A stretch of DNA of 54,355 nucleotides from Treponema sp. (lineage in GTDB: Bacteria > Spirochaetota > Spirochaetia > Treponematales > Treponemataceae): positions 1-54,355 of the forward strand of contig JAHAZJ010000156.1 of NCBI GenBank assembly GCA_018385315.1, written 5' to 3'. Below are positions 34,936-43,520 of the stretch, in pieces. The notes beneath the pieces are model-generated. The model searched no databases and was not told the DNA's origin. It saw only the letters and a list, made by a program, of their open reading frames with translations. The translations under genes were made by a program, and so were the position numbers. Each line of letters opens with the position of its first letter. The stretch's first letter is position 1.

Positions 34936-35862
34936 ATGAACAAACATAATATGCAGCTGCTTAAAGAACTTGCAGCAAAAAATGGTCCTTTGTGTGTTGG
35001 GTTGGATACATCTCCTTCTTATATTCCAGATTGTATAAAATCAAAGTATTCCAGCGATGCAGAAGCAGTTCTTGCTTACAATAAAGCAATTATTGAACGT
35101 ATTGTAAAAGATAATTCTGCCTGCTGCTGTAAAGTTCAGATTGCTTATTATGAAGCTATGGGACTTGAAGGTATGAAAGTTTACTCAGAAACTCTTAAGG
35201 AAGTTCGTAAAGCAGGTCTTATTGCTATTTCAGACATTAAACGTGGTGATATTGGTGCTACTTCTGATGCTTATGCAAAAGCTCATTTTACAGGTGACTT
35301 TGAAACAGATATTATTACAATCAATCCTTATATGGGTTTTGATACATTAGTGCCATTTACAAAATACAGTGCCCCAGAACAGGGTGGAAAAGGCGCTTTT
35401 GTTCTTTTGTGCACATCAAATCCTGGTATGGTTGATATTGAACATCAGGAACTAAAATCTGGTGGTCTTTTGCTTGAACATGTAGGGGACGAAATTGCCC
35501 GCATTGGTAAAGAAATTGGCAGTCAGTATCCTGAACAGGAATGTGGTCTTTTTGGTGCAGTAGTTGGAGCTACTCAGGAAAAAGATGCCCGCTATTTACG
35601 CGATAAATATCCAGAAACATTCTTCCTTATTCCAGGTTATGGAGCCCAAGGTGGAGAAGCAAGAATTGCAGCCACATTGCTTGATAAAGCAGGTGGAACT
35701 GTAAATTCCAGCCGTGGTATTCTTTGTGCATGGAAAAAAGATGCTCAGATTGCAGATAAAGTTGCAAATAATACAGTTACAATGGATGATATTGCAGATG
35801 CAGCAGCAAGAGCATGTATTTTCTCTAAAGAAGATTTATTAAAAGCTAAAGCGAGTTTATAG
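34936..35862 (+). CDS. pyrF: Orotidine 5'-phosphate decarboxylase
   Basis: This 308-residue type 2 OMP decarboxylase makes UMP in pyrimidine synthesis. CVGLDTSP (about 20-27), KVQIAYYEAMG, and the catalytic Lys-Asp array SDIKRGDIGATSDAY (about 95-109) are clear. GAVVGAT and PGYGAQGG complete the phosphate site. TATTAT (34924-34929) ends 6 bases before ATG with no Shine-Dalgarno. The stop overlaps the CotH lipoprotein start by one base, and the pyrK-pyrD fusion follows, so all are probably one operon. Confidence 0.95.
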   Translation: MNKHNMQLLKELAAKNGPLCVGLDTSPSYIPDCIKSKYSSDAEAVLAYNKAIIERIVKDNSACCCKVQIAYYEAMGLEGMKVYSETLKEVRKAGLIAISDIKRGDIGATSDAYAKAHFTGDFETDIITINPYMGFDTLVPFTKYSAPEQGGKGAFVLLCTSNPGMVDIEHQELKSGGLLLEHVGDEIARIGKEIGSQYPEQECGLFGAVVGATQEKDARYLRDKYPETFFLIPGYGAQGGEARIAATLLDKAGGTVNSSRGILCAWKKDAQIADKVANNTVTMDDIADAAARACIFSKEDLLKAKASL

Positions 35863-37721
35863 TGAATAAAGCAGGCAGATTTTTCTTTGTACTTTTGTGC
35901 AGTGTATTATTTTACAGTTGTTCATCTTTACCAAAAGATGATGAACAAACTTGGGTTTATAATTCAGATAAAACTCTTGGTATATTGGTTCAATCAGATG
36001 GACTTCATTTTACGAAGAAAATATCTGCCAGTTATGATTCATTCATCGTTCATGTAGATAAGATTGACGGTAAGACAAATGCAGAAGATGTTTCTACCGT
36101 TGATATTGTTTTTAATAGGGATGCCCAGGAAATAGTATATCCTTTTACAAAGAAAGGACAAACTTATAAAATTTATATTTCTTATAAAAACAAAAAATCA
36201 GGAAAAATCACAAAATCCTCTCCCGTAAGTGTGGTTGCAAGTGGAGGTATTGGGGAATATAAAGTATCTGCCAGTGCAAAACCTTCTTCGTATAATTCAA
36301 AAGAATGGAAGCTTACTTTTTCAAATTTTACAAAAATACAATCAATTAAACCAGAGAAAGAAAATATTACAGGTAATTTAATAATCAAAAATGAAGATTC
36401 CTACTGGTACAATGATTTTGAAATTGTAAAAAATACAATCAATCTTAAGCCTTTGCTGGGTAAAATCAGAGGAAAAGATTTTGCCTTAGTTTTAGATTAT
36501 TCATTTGAATATGAAGGCCAAACTTATACTCAGGAATTTTTTAATAATGAATTGGAACCTTTTTCAGATACAAATGGGAAAGGTGAAATTGGTAAAACTG
36601 GATTAAAGGTTGTAAGACTTTCAACAAAATCAGGAAAACCTGTTGCTTCCAGAGAAAACTGGGAAAAAGGTTCATTGAACATTGATGGAAAAATTTATGA
36701 TTTGCAGGTGAAAGGCAGAGGAAATTCCAGCTGGGGAACCAGTCCTAAACATAGTTATACTCTTAAATTATCAAAAAAAACAAAACTGTTTGACATGGAC
36801 GAAAGTAAGGGCTGGGTATTAGTATCAAATTATGCTGATAAAACATTAATTAGAAATCAATATGTGGAATATTTGGGACAGAATGTTTTTAATCGTATGA
36901 TGTGGAATCCCCATTTTGAACAAGTTGAACTTTATATTAATGATGAGTACCTTGGAACTTATTTGTTTGGCCAAAAAATCAAACTGGAAAAAACAAGAAT
37001 AAATATAGATAACGAAGGTTTTCTTGTAGAAATTAATCGTCGTGAAGATGAAGATTTTAATTTTCGTACAACTCACGATGTTTCTATAAGCTTAAAAGAA
37101 CCGGATGATATTTCTAAAAGCGATCAGATTCGAATCAGAAATATTATACAGACAGCAGAAGATGTTTTATTCAGCAAAGATTATAAAGATCCCGTAAAAG
37201 GTTATGCTGCATATTTTGATTTAGATTCATTAATTGACTGGTATATTATTAATGAATATAGCAAAAATGTTGACTCTGCATGGTTTTCGTCAATTTATCT
37301 GTTTTATGATCCAAAGGATGGAAAGCTTCATTTTGGGCCTCTTTGGGATTACGATTTAAGCTTTGGTAACATCAATTATAATGATTGTGATAAGACAGAT
37401 GGATTTTACATTCAAGTGCGAGGGGTGTGGTTTGCAAGATTATTTACAGATCCAGCTTTTTGCAAAAAAGTAAAAGACAGATGGAATCAGAAAAAATCTG
37501 CTGTTTATAAATCTATAGAATCACAAATCAATAAATTATATGAAAATGTAAAAGAGTCTGGATACTATAATTTTGAGCGTTGGCCTATTCTTGGTGAATA
37601 TGTTTGGCCAAATGCAGATGGATATGAAAAAAGACTTTCCGTTAGAAGCGAAATTGAGTATTTTAAAAACTGGTGTTATGAAAGATACCAGTGGTTAGAC
37701 ACTGAGTTTAATAAATATTAA
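35862..37721 (+). CDS. CotH-kinase-domain lipoprotein
   Basis: This 619-residue surface or periplasmic lipoprotein has a signal with lipobox LFYSC (Cys at about 20). About 200 residues of beta-rich sequence follow, then a CotH domain (roughly 240-570). CotH features include LQVKGRGNSSWGTSPKHSYTLKL, WVLVSNYADKTLIRNQ, VELYINDEYLGTYLFGQKIKLEKTRIN and FGPLWDYDLSFGN, whose WDYD carries the metal-binding acids. CotH proteins are atypical kinases that phosphorylate secreted proteins. Start is GTG 35862, overlapping the pyrF stop. Sitting between two pyrimidine genes is odd for such a protein. Confidence 0.87.
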   Translation: MNKAGRFFFVLLCSVLFYSCSSLPKDDEQTWVYNSDKTLGILVQSDGLHFTKKISASYDSFIVHVDKIDGKTNAEDVSTVDIVFNRDAQEIVYPFTKKGQTYKIYISYKNKKSGKITKSSPVSVVASGGIGEYKVSASAKPSSYNSKEWKLTFSNFTKIQSIKPEKENITGNLIIKNEDSYWYNDFEIVKNTINLKPLLGKIRGKDFALVLDYSFEYEGQTYTQEFFNNELEPFSDTNGKGEIGKTGLKVVRLSTKSGKPVASRENWEKGSLNIDGKIYDLQVKGRGNSSWGTSPKHSYTLKLSKKTKLFDMDESKGWVLVSNYADKTLIRNQYVEYLGQNVFNRMMWNPHFEQVELYINDEYLGTYLFGQKIKLEKTRINIDNEGFLVEINRREDEDFNFRTTHDVSISLKEPDDISKSDQIRIRNIIQTAEDVLFSKDYKDPVKGYAAYFDLDSLIDWYIINEYSKNVDSAWFSSIYLFYDPKDGKLHFGPLWDYDLSFGNINYNDCDKTDGFYIQVRGVWFARLFTDPAFCKKVKDRWNQKKSAVYKSIESQINKLYENVKESGYYNFERWPILGEYVWPNADGYEKRLSVRSEIEYFKNWCYERYQWLDTEFNKY

Positions 37722-37745
37722 AAGTTATAAAACAGGGGGCAGAGT

Positions 37746-39542
37746 ATGTTCAAAGATTGTCAGGGTATTCCATATCCGGTTTATGGGGCCGGAAATGTTT
37801 CTTATGTTGGTGATGTTAAAGGTGCAGTTCCAAAGCATAGTGTTGTAGAAATAATTGTAAATCTGCCTGCTGGTTCACAGGAACCTGCTGCCGGACAGTT
37901 TTATATGCTTCATCCAAAACGTTCAAATCATCTTTTGGGACGACCAATTAGCGTTTATAAAGCAGAAAAAAATGAAAAGGGAGAAGTTGAAGTAACTTTT
38001 TTGATTCTATTAAAAGGTGATGGAACAAAAGAGTTATGTGAACTTCATATAAAAGATGAAATTAATCTTCTTGGGCCTTGTGGAAACCGTTTTCCATGTC
38101 CTGCATCAAATAAAAAAGTATTGATTGTTGGTGGTGGAATAGGTGTTGCTCCTGTAGCAGGTTTTGCTAGTACACTTCCAGATGCCAGTTATGATTTTTA
38201 TGCATCATTTAAATCTGGTTCATATGGTTTGGAAAATGTAAAAGCGGACAAACTTGTTATTACAACCGATGACGGTTCTGTTGGTGTTCATGGTATGCTT
38301 CCAGCAGCACTTACAGAAGATGCATTAAAGGCAGGAAATTATGCTGCTGTTTATGCTTGTGGTCCAACTCCAATGTTGGCATATGTAAAACATATTTCGG
38401 AAAAAATTGGTGTTCAGTGCTGGCTTAGTATGGAAAGCCGTATGGCATGTGGTGTTGGGGTTTGTCTTGGCTGTACGATTCAGACTTCAGAAGGAATGAA
38501 ACGCTGCTGTAAAGATGGTCCTGTTTTTGACAGCAAGATTTTACCAATGGAAAAACCTGTGGCTTCTGTTGCTGGTGTTTCTGTTCAGCCAAGAAGAGAG
38601 CCCTTATCAGAGGAGCCTGATTTAAGTGTAAATATTGCCGGTGTAAAATTTGCTAATCCTGTTATTGGAAGTTCTGGAACCTTCGGTTTTGGTACAGAAT
38701 ATTCAACAGTATTTGATGTAAATCGCCTTGGAGGAATTGCTTCAAAAGGATTAACATTGGAACCACGTCAGGGAAACCCTGGAATTCGTGTTTGGGAAAC
38801 TCCTTCTGGCTTAATGAACAGTATTGGTTTACAAAATCCAGGTATTCCTCATTTTATTCAGAATGAACTTCCAGTAATGATGTCATTAAAACCAGTTACC
38901 ATTGCAAATCTTTCTGGTTCTACAATGGAAACTTATGTAGAAGGTGCAAAATTGTTGGATGCAACTAATGTTCCAATGATTGAATTAAATATTAGTTGTC
39001 CAAATGTAACAGCAGGTGGCTCTTCATGGGGAATGACTTGTTCTGCAGCTAGTGATGTTGTAAAAGCTGTTCGTGCTGTTACAAAAAAGCCTCTTGTTGT
39101 AAAGCTTACACCACAATCCCTGGAACTTAACAAAGTTGCATTGGCTTGTATCGAAGGGGGAGCAGACGGAATCAGTTTATGTAACAGCTTCCAGGGAATT
39201 GCAATTGATATTGAACGGGGAGTCCCTGTTTTTGAAAATTTAAAAGCTGGGCTTGGTGGACCTGCAGTGCGTCCAATTGCAGTCCGATTGATTTATGAAC
39301 TTGTAGAAGCAATCAATACTTTGCCAGAAGAAAAGCGGGTTCCTGTAATTGCAATTGGTGGAATTGAAAAATGGGAAGATGCTGTAGAATTTATTATGGC
39401 AGGAGCAAGTGCACTGGAAGTTGGCACAGCAACTTTTGCAAATCCATACGCTATGCTGGAAATTATTGATGGCCTTGCTGCTTACATGAAACGCAAAGGA
39501 TACAAATCTATTGAAGATTTTAAAGGAATTATACAGAAATGA
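37746..39542 (+). CDS. pyrKD: Fused dihydroorotate dehydrogenase PyrK-PyrD
   Basis: This 598-residue fusion oxidises dihydroorotate to orotate with NAD. Residues 1-275 are PyrK: an FAD/NAD ferredoxin-reductase fold with RPISVYKAE and VGGGIGVAPV, plus the 2Fe-2S cysteines CGVGVCLGC...CC (about 235-255). Residues 290-598 are class 1B PyrD: NPVIGSSGTFGFGTEY, the catalytic Cys in ELNISCPNV, and VIAIGGIEKWEDAVEFIMAGASALEVGTA. In most bacteria these are two subunits. A Shine-Dalgarno (GGGGGCAG) precedes ATG. The SGNH lipoprotein start overlaps its stop by 4 bases. Confidence 0.94.
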   Translation: MFKDCQGIPYPVYGAGNVSYVGDVKGAVPKHSVVEIIVNLPAGSQEPAAGQFYMLHPKRSNHLLGRPISVYKAEKNEKGEVEVTFLILLKGDGTKELCELHIKDEINLLGPCGNRFPCPASNKKVLIVGGGIGVAPVAGFASTLPDASYDFYASFKSGSYGLENVKADKLVITTDDGSVGVHGMLPAALTEDALKAGNYAAVYACGPTPMLAYVKHISEKIGVQCWLSMESRMACGVGVCLGCTIQTSEGMKRCCKDGPVFDSKILPMEKPVASVAGVSVQPRREPLSEEPDLSVNIAGVKFANPVIGSSGTFGFGTEYSTVFDVNRLGGIASKGLTLEPRQGNPGIRVWETPSGLMNSIGLQNPGIPHFIQNELPVMMSLKPVTIANLSGSTMETYVEGAKLLDATNVPMIELNISCPNVTAGGSSWGMTCSAASDVVKAVRAVTKKPLVVKLTPQSLELNKVALACIEGGADGISLCNSFQGIAIDIERGVPVFENLKAGLGGPAVRPIAVRLIYELVEAINTLPEEKRVPVIAIGGIEKWEDAVEFIMAGASALEVGTATFANPYAMLEIIDGLAAYMKRKGYKSIEDFKGIIQK

Positions 39543-40798
39543 AAAAAGCAATTTATGTTATTTTGAGTTTAACCCTTTTAGTTACATCATGTTCTAAAAA
39601 GGCAAAAAATGAGGAAAAAAAAATGAGAACCATAACACCAATATTCGGAATGACCGAAGAAAATTATCAGGCAGTATTAGATAAGTCAATTTTATCTTTG
39701 GGAAATAATTATAGACTTAAAAAATTTATTGAAAAATATGAATCTGGAGAGGATATCTACATTGCTGCTATAGGTGGTTCTGTAACAGAAGGTGCCGGTC
39801 CAACAAATTATACCGACGGATATTTTTATCAATTTATTAATAGACTTCGTTCAGAATACAAAAGAAAGGGTTCTGGAAAAGTAGTAATGAACGATGCTGC
39901 ATTAAGCGGTACTTCTTCTGCAATTGGTTGGGTTCGTTATCAATCTGACGTTATAGATGTATTGGGCGGACATGTTCCAGATTTATTAATAATAGAATTT
40001 GCTGTAAATGATTACATGGAGCCAACAAAGGTGCGTGGTTTTGAAGCAATGATACGTCGTGCTCTTTCTGATAATCCGGATTGTGCTGTAATTGTTTTAT
40101 ATGCTGCTGCAACCTATGGAAACACACAAAATGATATGAAACCTGTTGCAAATTTCTACAAAGTTCCTCAGATAAGTATTCTTGACGCAATTAAACAGCC
40201 AATGGAATCTGGACAGATAAAAAAAGAATCTTTCTACACAGATATAGTTCATCCTTACAAGGAAGGTCATACTTTGATGGTAGATTGTATTATTAATCTA
40301 TTCAGAAAAGTTGAAGATTTAGAAGCAGATGAAAATTTCCCAATTCCAGCCAGTACAAAATTAAAACCAGATTTTGTAGGATTAGTTCGCATTACTGGTG
40401 ATGATGAAAATGTAAAAATTGATGCTGGTGATTTTAATCAGACTGATGAGAACTGCCAGACAATCAAAAAGACAGGAAAATCAAATTTCCCACAAAACTG
40501 GTGTCATAAAGCTGGTTCAAAAAGTTTTAAAATGGACATAAATTGTAAAAATCTGATTTTTCTTTTTAAAGAGGGAAATGCAGCTGCAAAAGATGTTGTT
40601 TATGGACAAGCAGAAGTTTACATCGATGGAAAATTACTAGATACATATAATGCCGCTAAAGAAGGTGGATGGAATAACCCTGCTGTAAAAGTAATTATTG
40701 ATGAAGCAGAGGCAAAAGATCACACTGTAGAAGTAAAAATGATTTCTGGTGATGAAAACAAAGAATTTACGATTGTGGCAATGGGCTATAGTCGTTAG
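39539..40798 (+). CDS. SGNH/GDSL hydrolase lipoprotein
   Basis: This 419-residue exported lipoprotein (lipobox LVTSC, Cys at about 18) has an SGNH esterase domain. Block I Ser is in AIGGSVTEG (about 80), block III Asn in EFAVNDYME, and block V is DIVHPYKEGH with Asp and His. The C-terminal 150 residues are a beta-sandwich-like region. Such enzymes deacetylate carbohydrates, and it may act on acetylated glycans in the periplasm. The start overlaps the pyrKD stop by 4 bases. The 3' end overlaps the convergent queH by 32 bases. Confidence 0.88.
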   Translation: MKKAIYVILSLTLLVTSCSKKAKNEEKKMRTITPIFGMTEENYQAVLDKSILSLGNNYRLKKFIEKYESGEDIYIAAIGGSVTEGAGPTNYTDGYFYQFINRLRSEYKRKGSGKVVMNDAALSGTSSAIGWVRYQSDVIDVLGGHVPDLLIIEFAVNDYMEPTKVRGFEAMIRRALSDNPDCAVIVLYAAATYGNTQNDMKPVANFYKVPQISILDAIKQPMESGQIKKESFYTDIVHPYKEGHTLMVDCIINLFRKVEDLEADENFPIPASTKLKPDFVGLVRITGDDENVKIDAGDFNQTDENCQTIKKTGKSNFPQNWCHKAGSKSFKMDINCKNLIFLFKEGNAAAKDVVYGQAEVYIDGKLLDTYNAAKEGGWNNPAVKVIIDEAEAKDHTVEVKMISGDENKEFTIVAMGYSR

Positions 40799-41471
40799 TT
40801 GCTGAATAAACACAACCACAATATTGCTGACGGTAAAGACCATATTCTTCACTTAGTTCCAGGCTTCTTTTAAATCCGCCCTTTTTCTTAAAGTCGGAAG
40901 GAAGCCACTTAGGAGAATTAGGATTACCGTCATTTTTTTTGTCCAATGCAATTTGCTGGCCTAAAACATTGATTTTTTCAGCATCTTTAAATGGACTGAT
41001 GCTTAAAGTAGTGCAGAAATAGTCAAAATTATTAGCACAGGCATATTCAAAAGTTTTTTTCAATCGGAATTCATAACAACGACGGCATCGTTCACCTTTT
41101 TCAGCTTCTTTGGATAGTTCCGGTTCTTCCCTGGTTTTTACGGCTGTATAAAAGTCTTCCGGATCATATTTTTCTTCAATCACTTTTATTTTATTTTCAA
41201 GAACCGGAGGGAACCTGGTATAAAGCTCCTTTAATTCATTTAAACGACGCCAGTATTCCTCTTGAGGATATATGTTTGGATTGTAATAAAGAACAGTAAT
41301 ATCAAAAATAGAAGCTAAATATTCCAAAACATAAGAGGAGCATGGTCCACAGCAAGCATGCAGTAAAAGGGAGGGTCTTTTTTCTGATGGGCTGGTACGT
41401 ATTTTTGCTAAAATAGAATCTAATTCTTTTTGATAATTTTTTGATGGCAAATTGCTTTTCTGAAGGCTCAA
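40767..41471 (-). CDS. queH: Epoxyqueuosine reductase QueH
   Basis: This 234-residue DUF208/QueH protein performs the last step of queuosine synthesis in tRNA, replacing QueG. Cysteines that bind the Fe-S cluster and metal are present: HACCGPCSSY (about 42-51) and ERCRRCYEFRL (about 107-117). YYNPNIYP and TLSISPFKD are family motifs, and YRQQYCGCVYS ends the conserved core. The likely start is TTG 41471, with AAGGA 7 bases upstream inside the 11-bp tandem repeat; no ATG is suitably placed. The last 32 bases overlap the opposite-strand SGNH gene. Confidence 0.92.
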   Translation of the reverse strand: MSLQKSNLPSKNYQKELDSILAKIRTSPSEKRPSLLLHACCGPCSSYVLEYLASIFDITVLYYNPNIYPQEEYWRRLNELKELYTRFPPVLENKIKVIEEKYDPEDFYTAVKTREEPELSKEAEKGERCRRCYEFRLKKTFEYACANNFDYFCTTLSISPFKDAEKINVLGQQIALDKKNDGNPNSPKWLPSDFKKKGGFKRSLELSEEYGLYRQQYCGCVYSATNDYSPLPQS

Positions 41472-41476
41472 CTTTT

Positions 41477-41542
41477 ATTCCTTTATTATTCCTTTTTTAT
41501 TCCTTTTTTATTCCTTTTTTATTCCTTTTTTATTCCTTTACG
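41477..41542. repeat. Six 11-bp tandem repeats
   Basis: Six units of ATTCCTTTTTT start every 11 bases from 41477 to 41532; the inner four are identical and the outer two differ at their ends. On the minus strand each unit reads AAAAAAGGAAT, which contains a Shine-Dalgarno-like AAGGA. The array encodes the last residues and stop of the FMN-binding-like gene, and its last copy is the ribosome site of queH. Because 11 is not a multiple of 3, copy number can vary by slippage. Confidence 0.9.
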
Positions 41543-41938
41543 TAAAGCACCATCAACACAACTAATAAAAACTAAATTGCCAATTTCATCGCCTTCTACA
41601 AGAGAATTAACAACTTTATTATTTTCAATCATTGCAGCAATAATTTCTCCTGCTTTTTTACCTTGGGAACCTTTATTTTCAATTACTTTGATTTGAAAAA
41701 GTTGATGATTTTTAACTGTAACTTCTAAAGACAAATGCATAAAACTTGTAAAAGTAGAATTTTCATAAGTCCCATCCTCTACTAATTCAAGATTCGTGTT
41801 TGTAAAAGGCAGTTTTTTTGCCTCATTTATGTGTCGCTTTTTTTGTTGAATAAAGAAAGATGCAATAAAAAGAACTACACATAAACATATAAGAAAGATT
41901 TTTATTAATTCTGCAGTATTATGATTTCGTTTTTCCAT
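41519..41938 (-). CDS. Membrane protein with degenerate FMN-binding domain
   Basis: This 139-residue protein has one N-terminal membrane helix (IFLICLCVVLFIASFFI, about 12-28) and an extracytoplasmic domain resembling FMN_bind (the RnfG/NqrC flavinyl-acceptor fold). LVEDGTYENSTFTSFMHLSLEVTVKNHQLFQIKVIENKG and AGEIIAAMIENN match. However, the flavin-accepting S/TGATxSS motif is replaced by GNLVFISCV, so covalent FMN is doubtful. Start: ATG 41938 follows GAGGA closely; TTG 41941 is less likely. The C-terminus and stop lie in the 11-bp repeats. It precedes queH. Confidence 0.7.
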   Translation of the reverse strand: MEKRNHNTAELIKIFLICLCVVLFIASFFIQQKKRHINEAKKLPFTNTNLELVEDGTYENSTFTSFMHLSLEVTVKNHQLFQIKVIENKGSQGKKAGEIIAAMIENNKVVNSLVEGDEIGNLVFISCVDGALRKGIKKE

Positions 41939-42038
41939 CAAATCCTCACTATCAATAGTTTAAGTTAAAATAATCTTTTTTTGCAATACAAATCTTTATT
42001 GTTAAATTAGCCAAAATACATTAAAATTAAATACCGTT

Positions 42039-43520
42039 ATGAAAAACGGTTTCGACAACGATAAGTATCTTAAAATTCAATCAGAACACATTAAAGAAAG
42101 AATCGCTCATTTTGGCGATAAGCTTTATCTCGAATTTGGCGGCAAATTATTTGATGATTATCATGCTTCCAGAGTCCTTCCTGGTTTTCAGCCAGACAGT
42201 AAATTAAAAATGCTCATTCAGCTTGCGGATGTAGCAGAAATTGTTATTGTAATTAGCGCTGTAGATATTGAAAAAAACAAAGTCCGTGGAGATTTAGGCA
42301 TCACTTACGATAAAGATGTACTTCGTCTTAGAGATGAATTCCAAAGTCGGGGATTAATGGTTGGTAGTGTTTGTATTACCCACTACACAGGCCAGGAAGC
42401 AGCAAAAACTTTCCGTAATAAACTTAAAAAAATGGGAATAAAGGCTTACTATCATTATGTAATTCCAGGATACCCTTCAAATGTTCCATTAATTGCCAGT
42501 GATGAAGGTTTTGGTAAAAATGATTATATCGAAACAACACGTCCATTGGTTGTAATTACAGCTCCAGGCCCAGGTTCTGGAAAAATGGCAACCTGTTTAA
42601 GCCAGCTTTATCACGAAAATAAACGGGGAGTAAAAGCGGGATACGCAAAGTTTGAAACATTCCCAATCTGGAATATTCCACTTAAACATCCTGTAAACCT
42701 TGCTTACGAAGCAGCTACAGCCGATCTGGCAGATGTAAACATGATTGACCCATGGCATTTGGAAGCATATGGAAAAACAACAGTAAACTACAACCGGGAT
42801 ATTGAAATTTTCCCGGTTCTTGATGCAATCTTCAAAGGCATTTACGGAAGCAATCCATATAAGTCTCCAACGGATATGGGTGTAAATATGGCCGGTCTTT
42901 GTATTTACGATGATGAAGCATGTCGTGAAGCAAGCCGTCAGGAAATCATCCGCCGTTACTATGCAACACTGAACAGCTTTGTAGAAGGCAATGCATCAGA
43001 AGACGAAATTAAAACAATTGAACTTATAATGCAGCAGGAAAACATTACAACAGATTATCGCAAAGTAACAGTTGCCGCAAAAGAACGAGCTGCAAAAGAT
43101 AAAACAATCTGTGCTGCAATTGAACTTCCAGATGGAACAATCATTACTTCACAGACCTCTGAACTTTTAGGAACAAGTGCCGCTTTAATTTTGAATGCCA
43201 CAAAACATCTTGCAGGAATAGATCATAAAGTAAAACTGATTCCAAAAGAAATGATAGAACCAATTCAGCAGATGAAAGTAATTTATCTTGCAGGAAACAA
43301 TCCACGTCTTCATACAGATGAAGTTCTTGTAGCATTGGCAATGCTTTCTAAAACAGATGAAAACTGTAAACATGCTATTGAACAACTTCCGAACTTAAAA
43401 GGCTGCCAGGTTCACACAACAGTTATGCTTAGCGAAGTAGATCGTAAAATCTTTAAAAAGCTTGGCGTAATGCTCACTTGTGAACCAGTAAGCAAAAAGC
43501 AGAAACCGTTAATTGGATAA
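42039..43520 (+). CDS. DUF1846 family protein
   Basis: This 493-residue protein of the DUF1846 family is a large cytoplasmic protein common in anaerobes. A nucleotide-like loop ITAPGPGSGKMATCLSQ (about 173-189) is visible, along with HYHVIPGYPSN-type and RPLVVIT motifs. Crystal structures of the family exist, but I know of no assigned reaction. There is no Shine-Dalgarno; TTAAAT lies 6 bases before ATG, a weak leaderless candidate. The TIGR02757 gene overlaps its end by 8 bases. Confidence 0.85.
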   Translation: MKNGFDNDKYLKIQSEHIKERIAHFGDKLYLEFGGKLFDDYHASRVLPGFQPDSKLKMLIQLADVAEIVIVISAVDIEKNKVRGDLGITYDKDVLRLRDEFQSRGLMVGSVCITHYTGQEAAKTFRNKLKKMGIKAYYHYVIPGYPSNVPLIASDEGFGKNDYIETTRPLVVITAPGPGSGKMATCLSQLYHENKRGVKAGYAKFETFPIWNIPLKHPVNLAYEAATADLADVNMIDPWHLEAYGKTTVNYNRDIEIFPVLDAIFKGIYGSNPYKSPTDMGVNMAGLCIYDDEACREASRQEIIRRYYATLNSFVEGNASEDEIKTIELIMQQENITTDYRKVTVAAKERAAKDKTICAAIELPDGTIITSQTSELLGTSAALILNATKHLAGIDHKVKLIPKEMIEPIQQMKVIYLAGNNPRLHTDEVLVALAMLSKTDENCKHAIEQLPNLKGCQVHTTVMLSEVDRKIFKKLGVMLTCEPVSKKQKPLIG

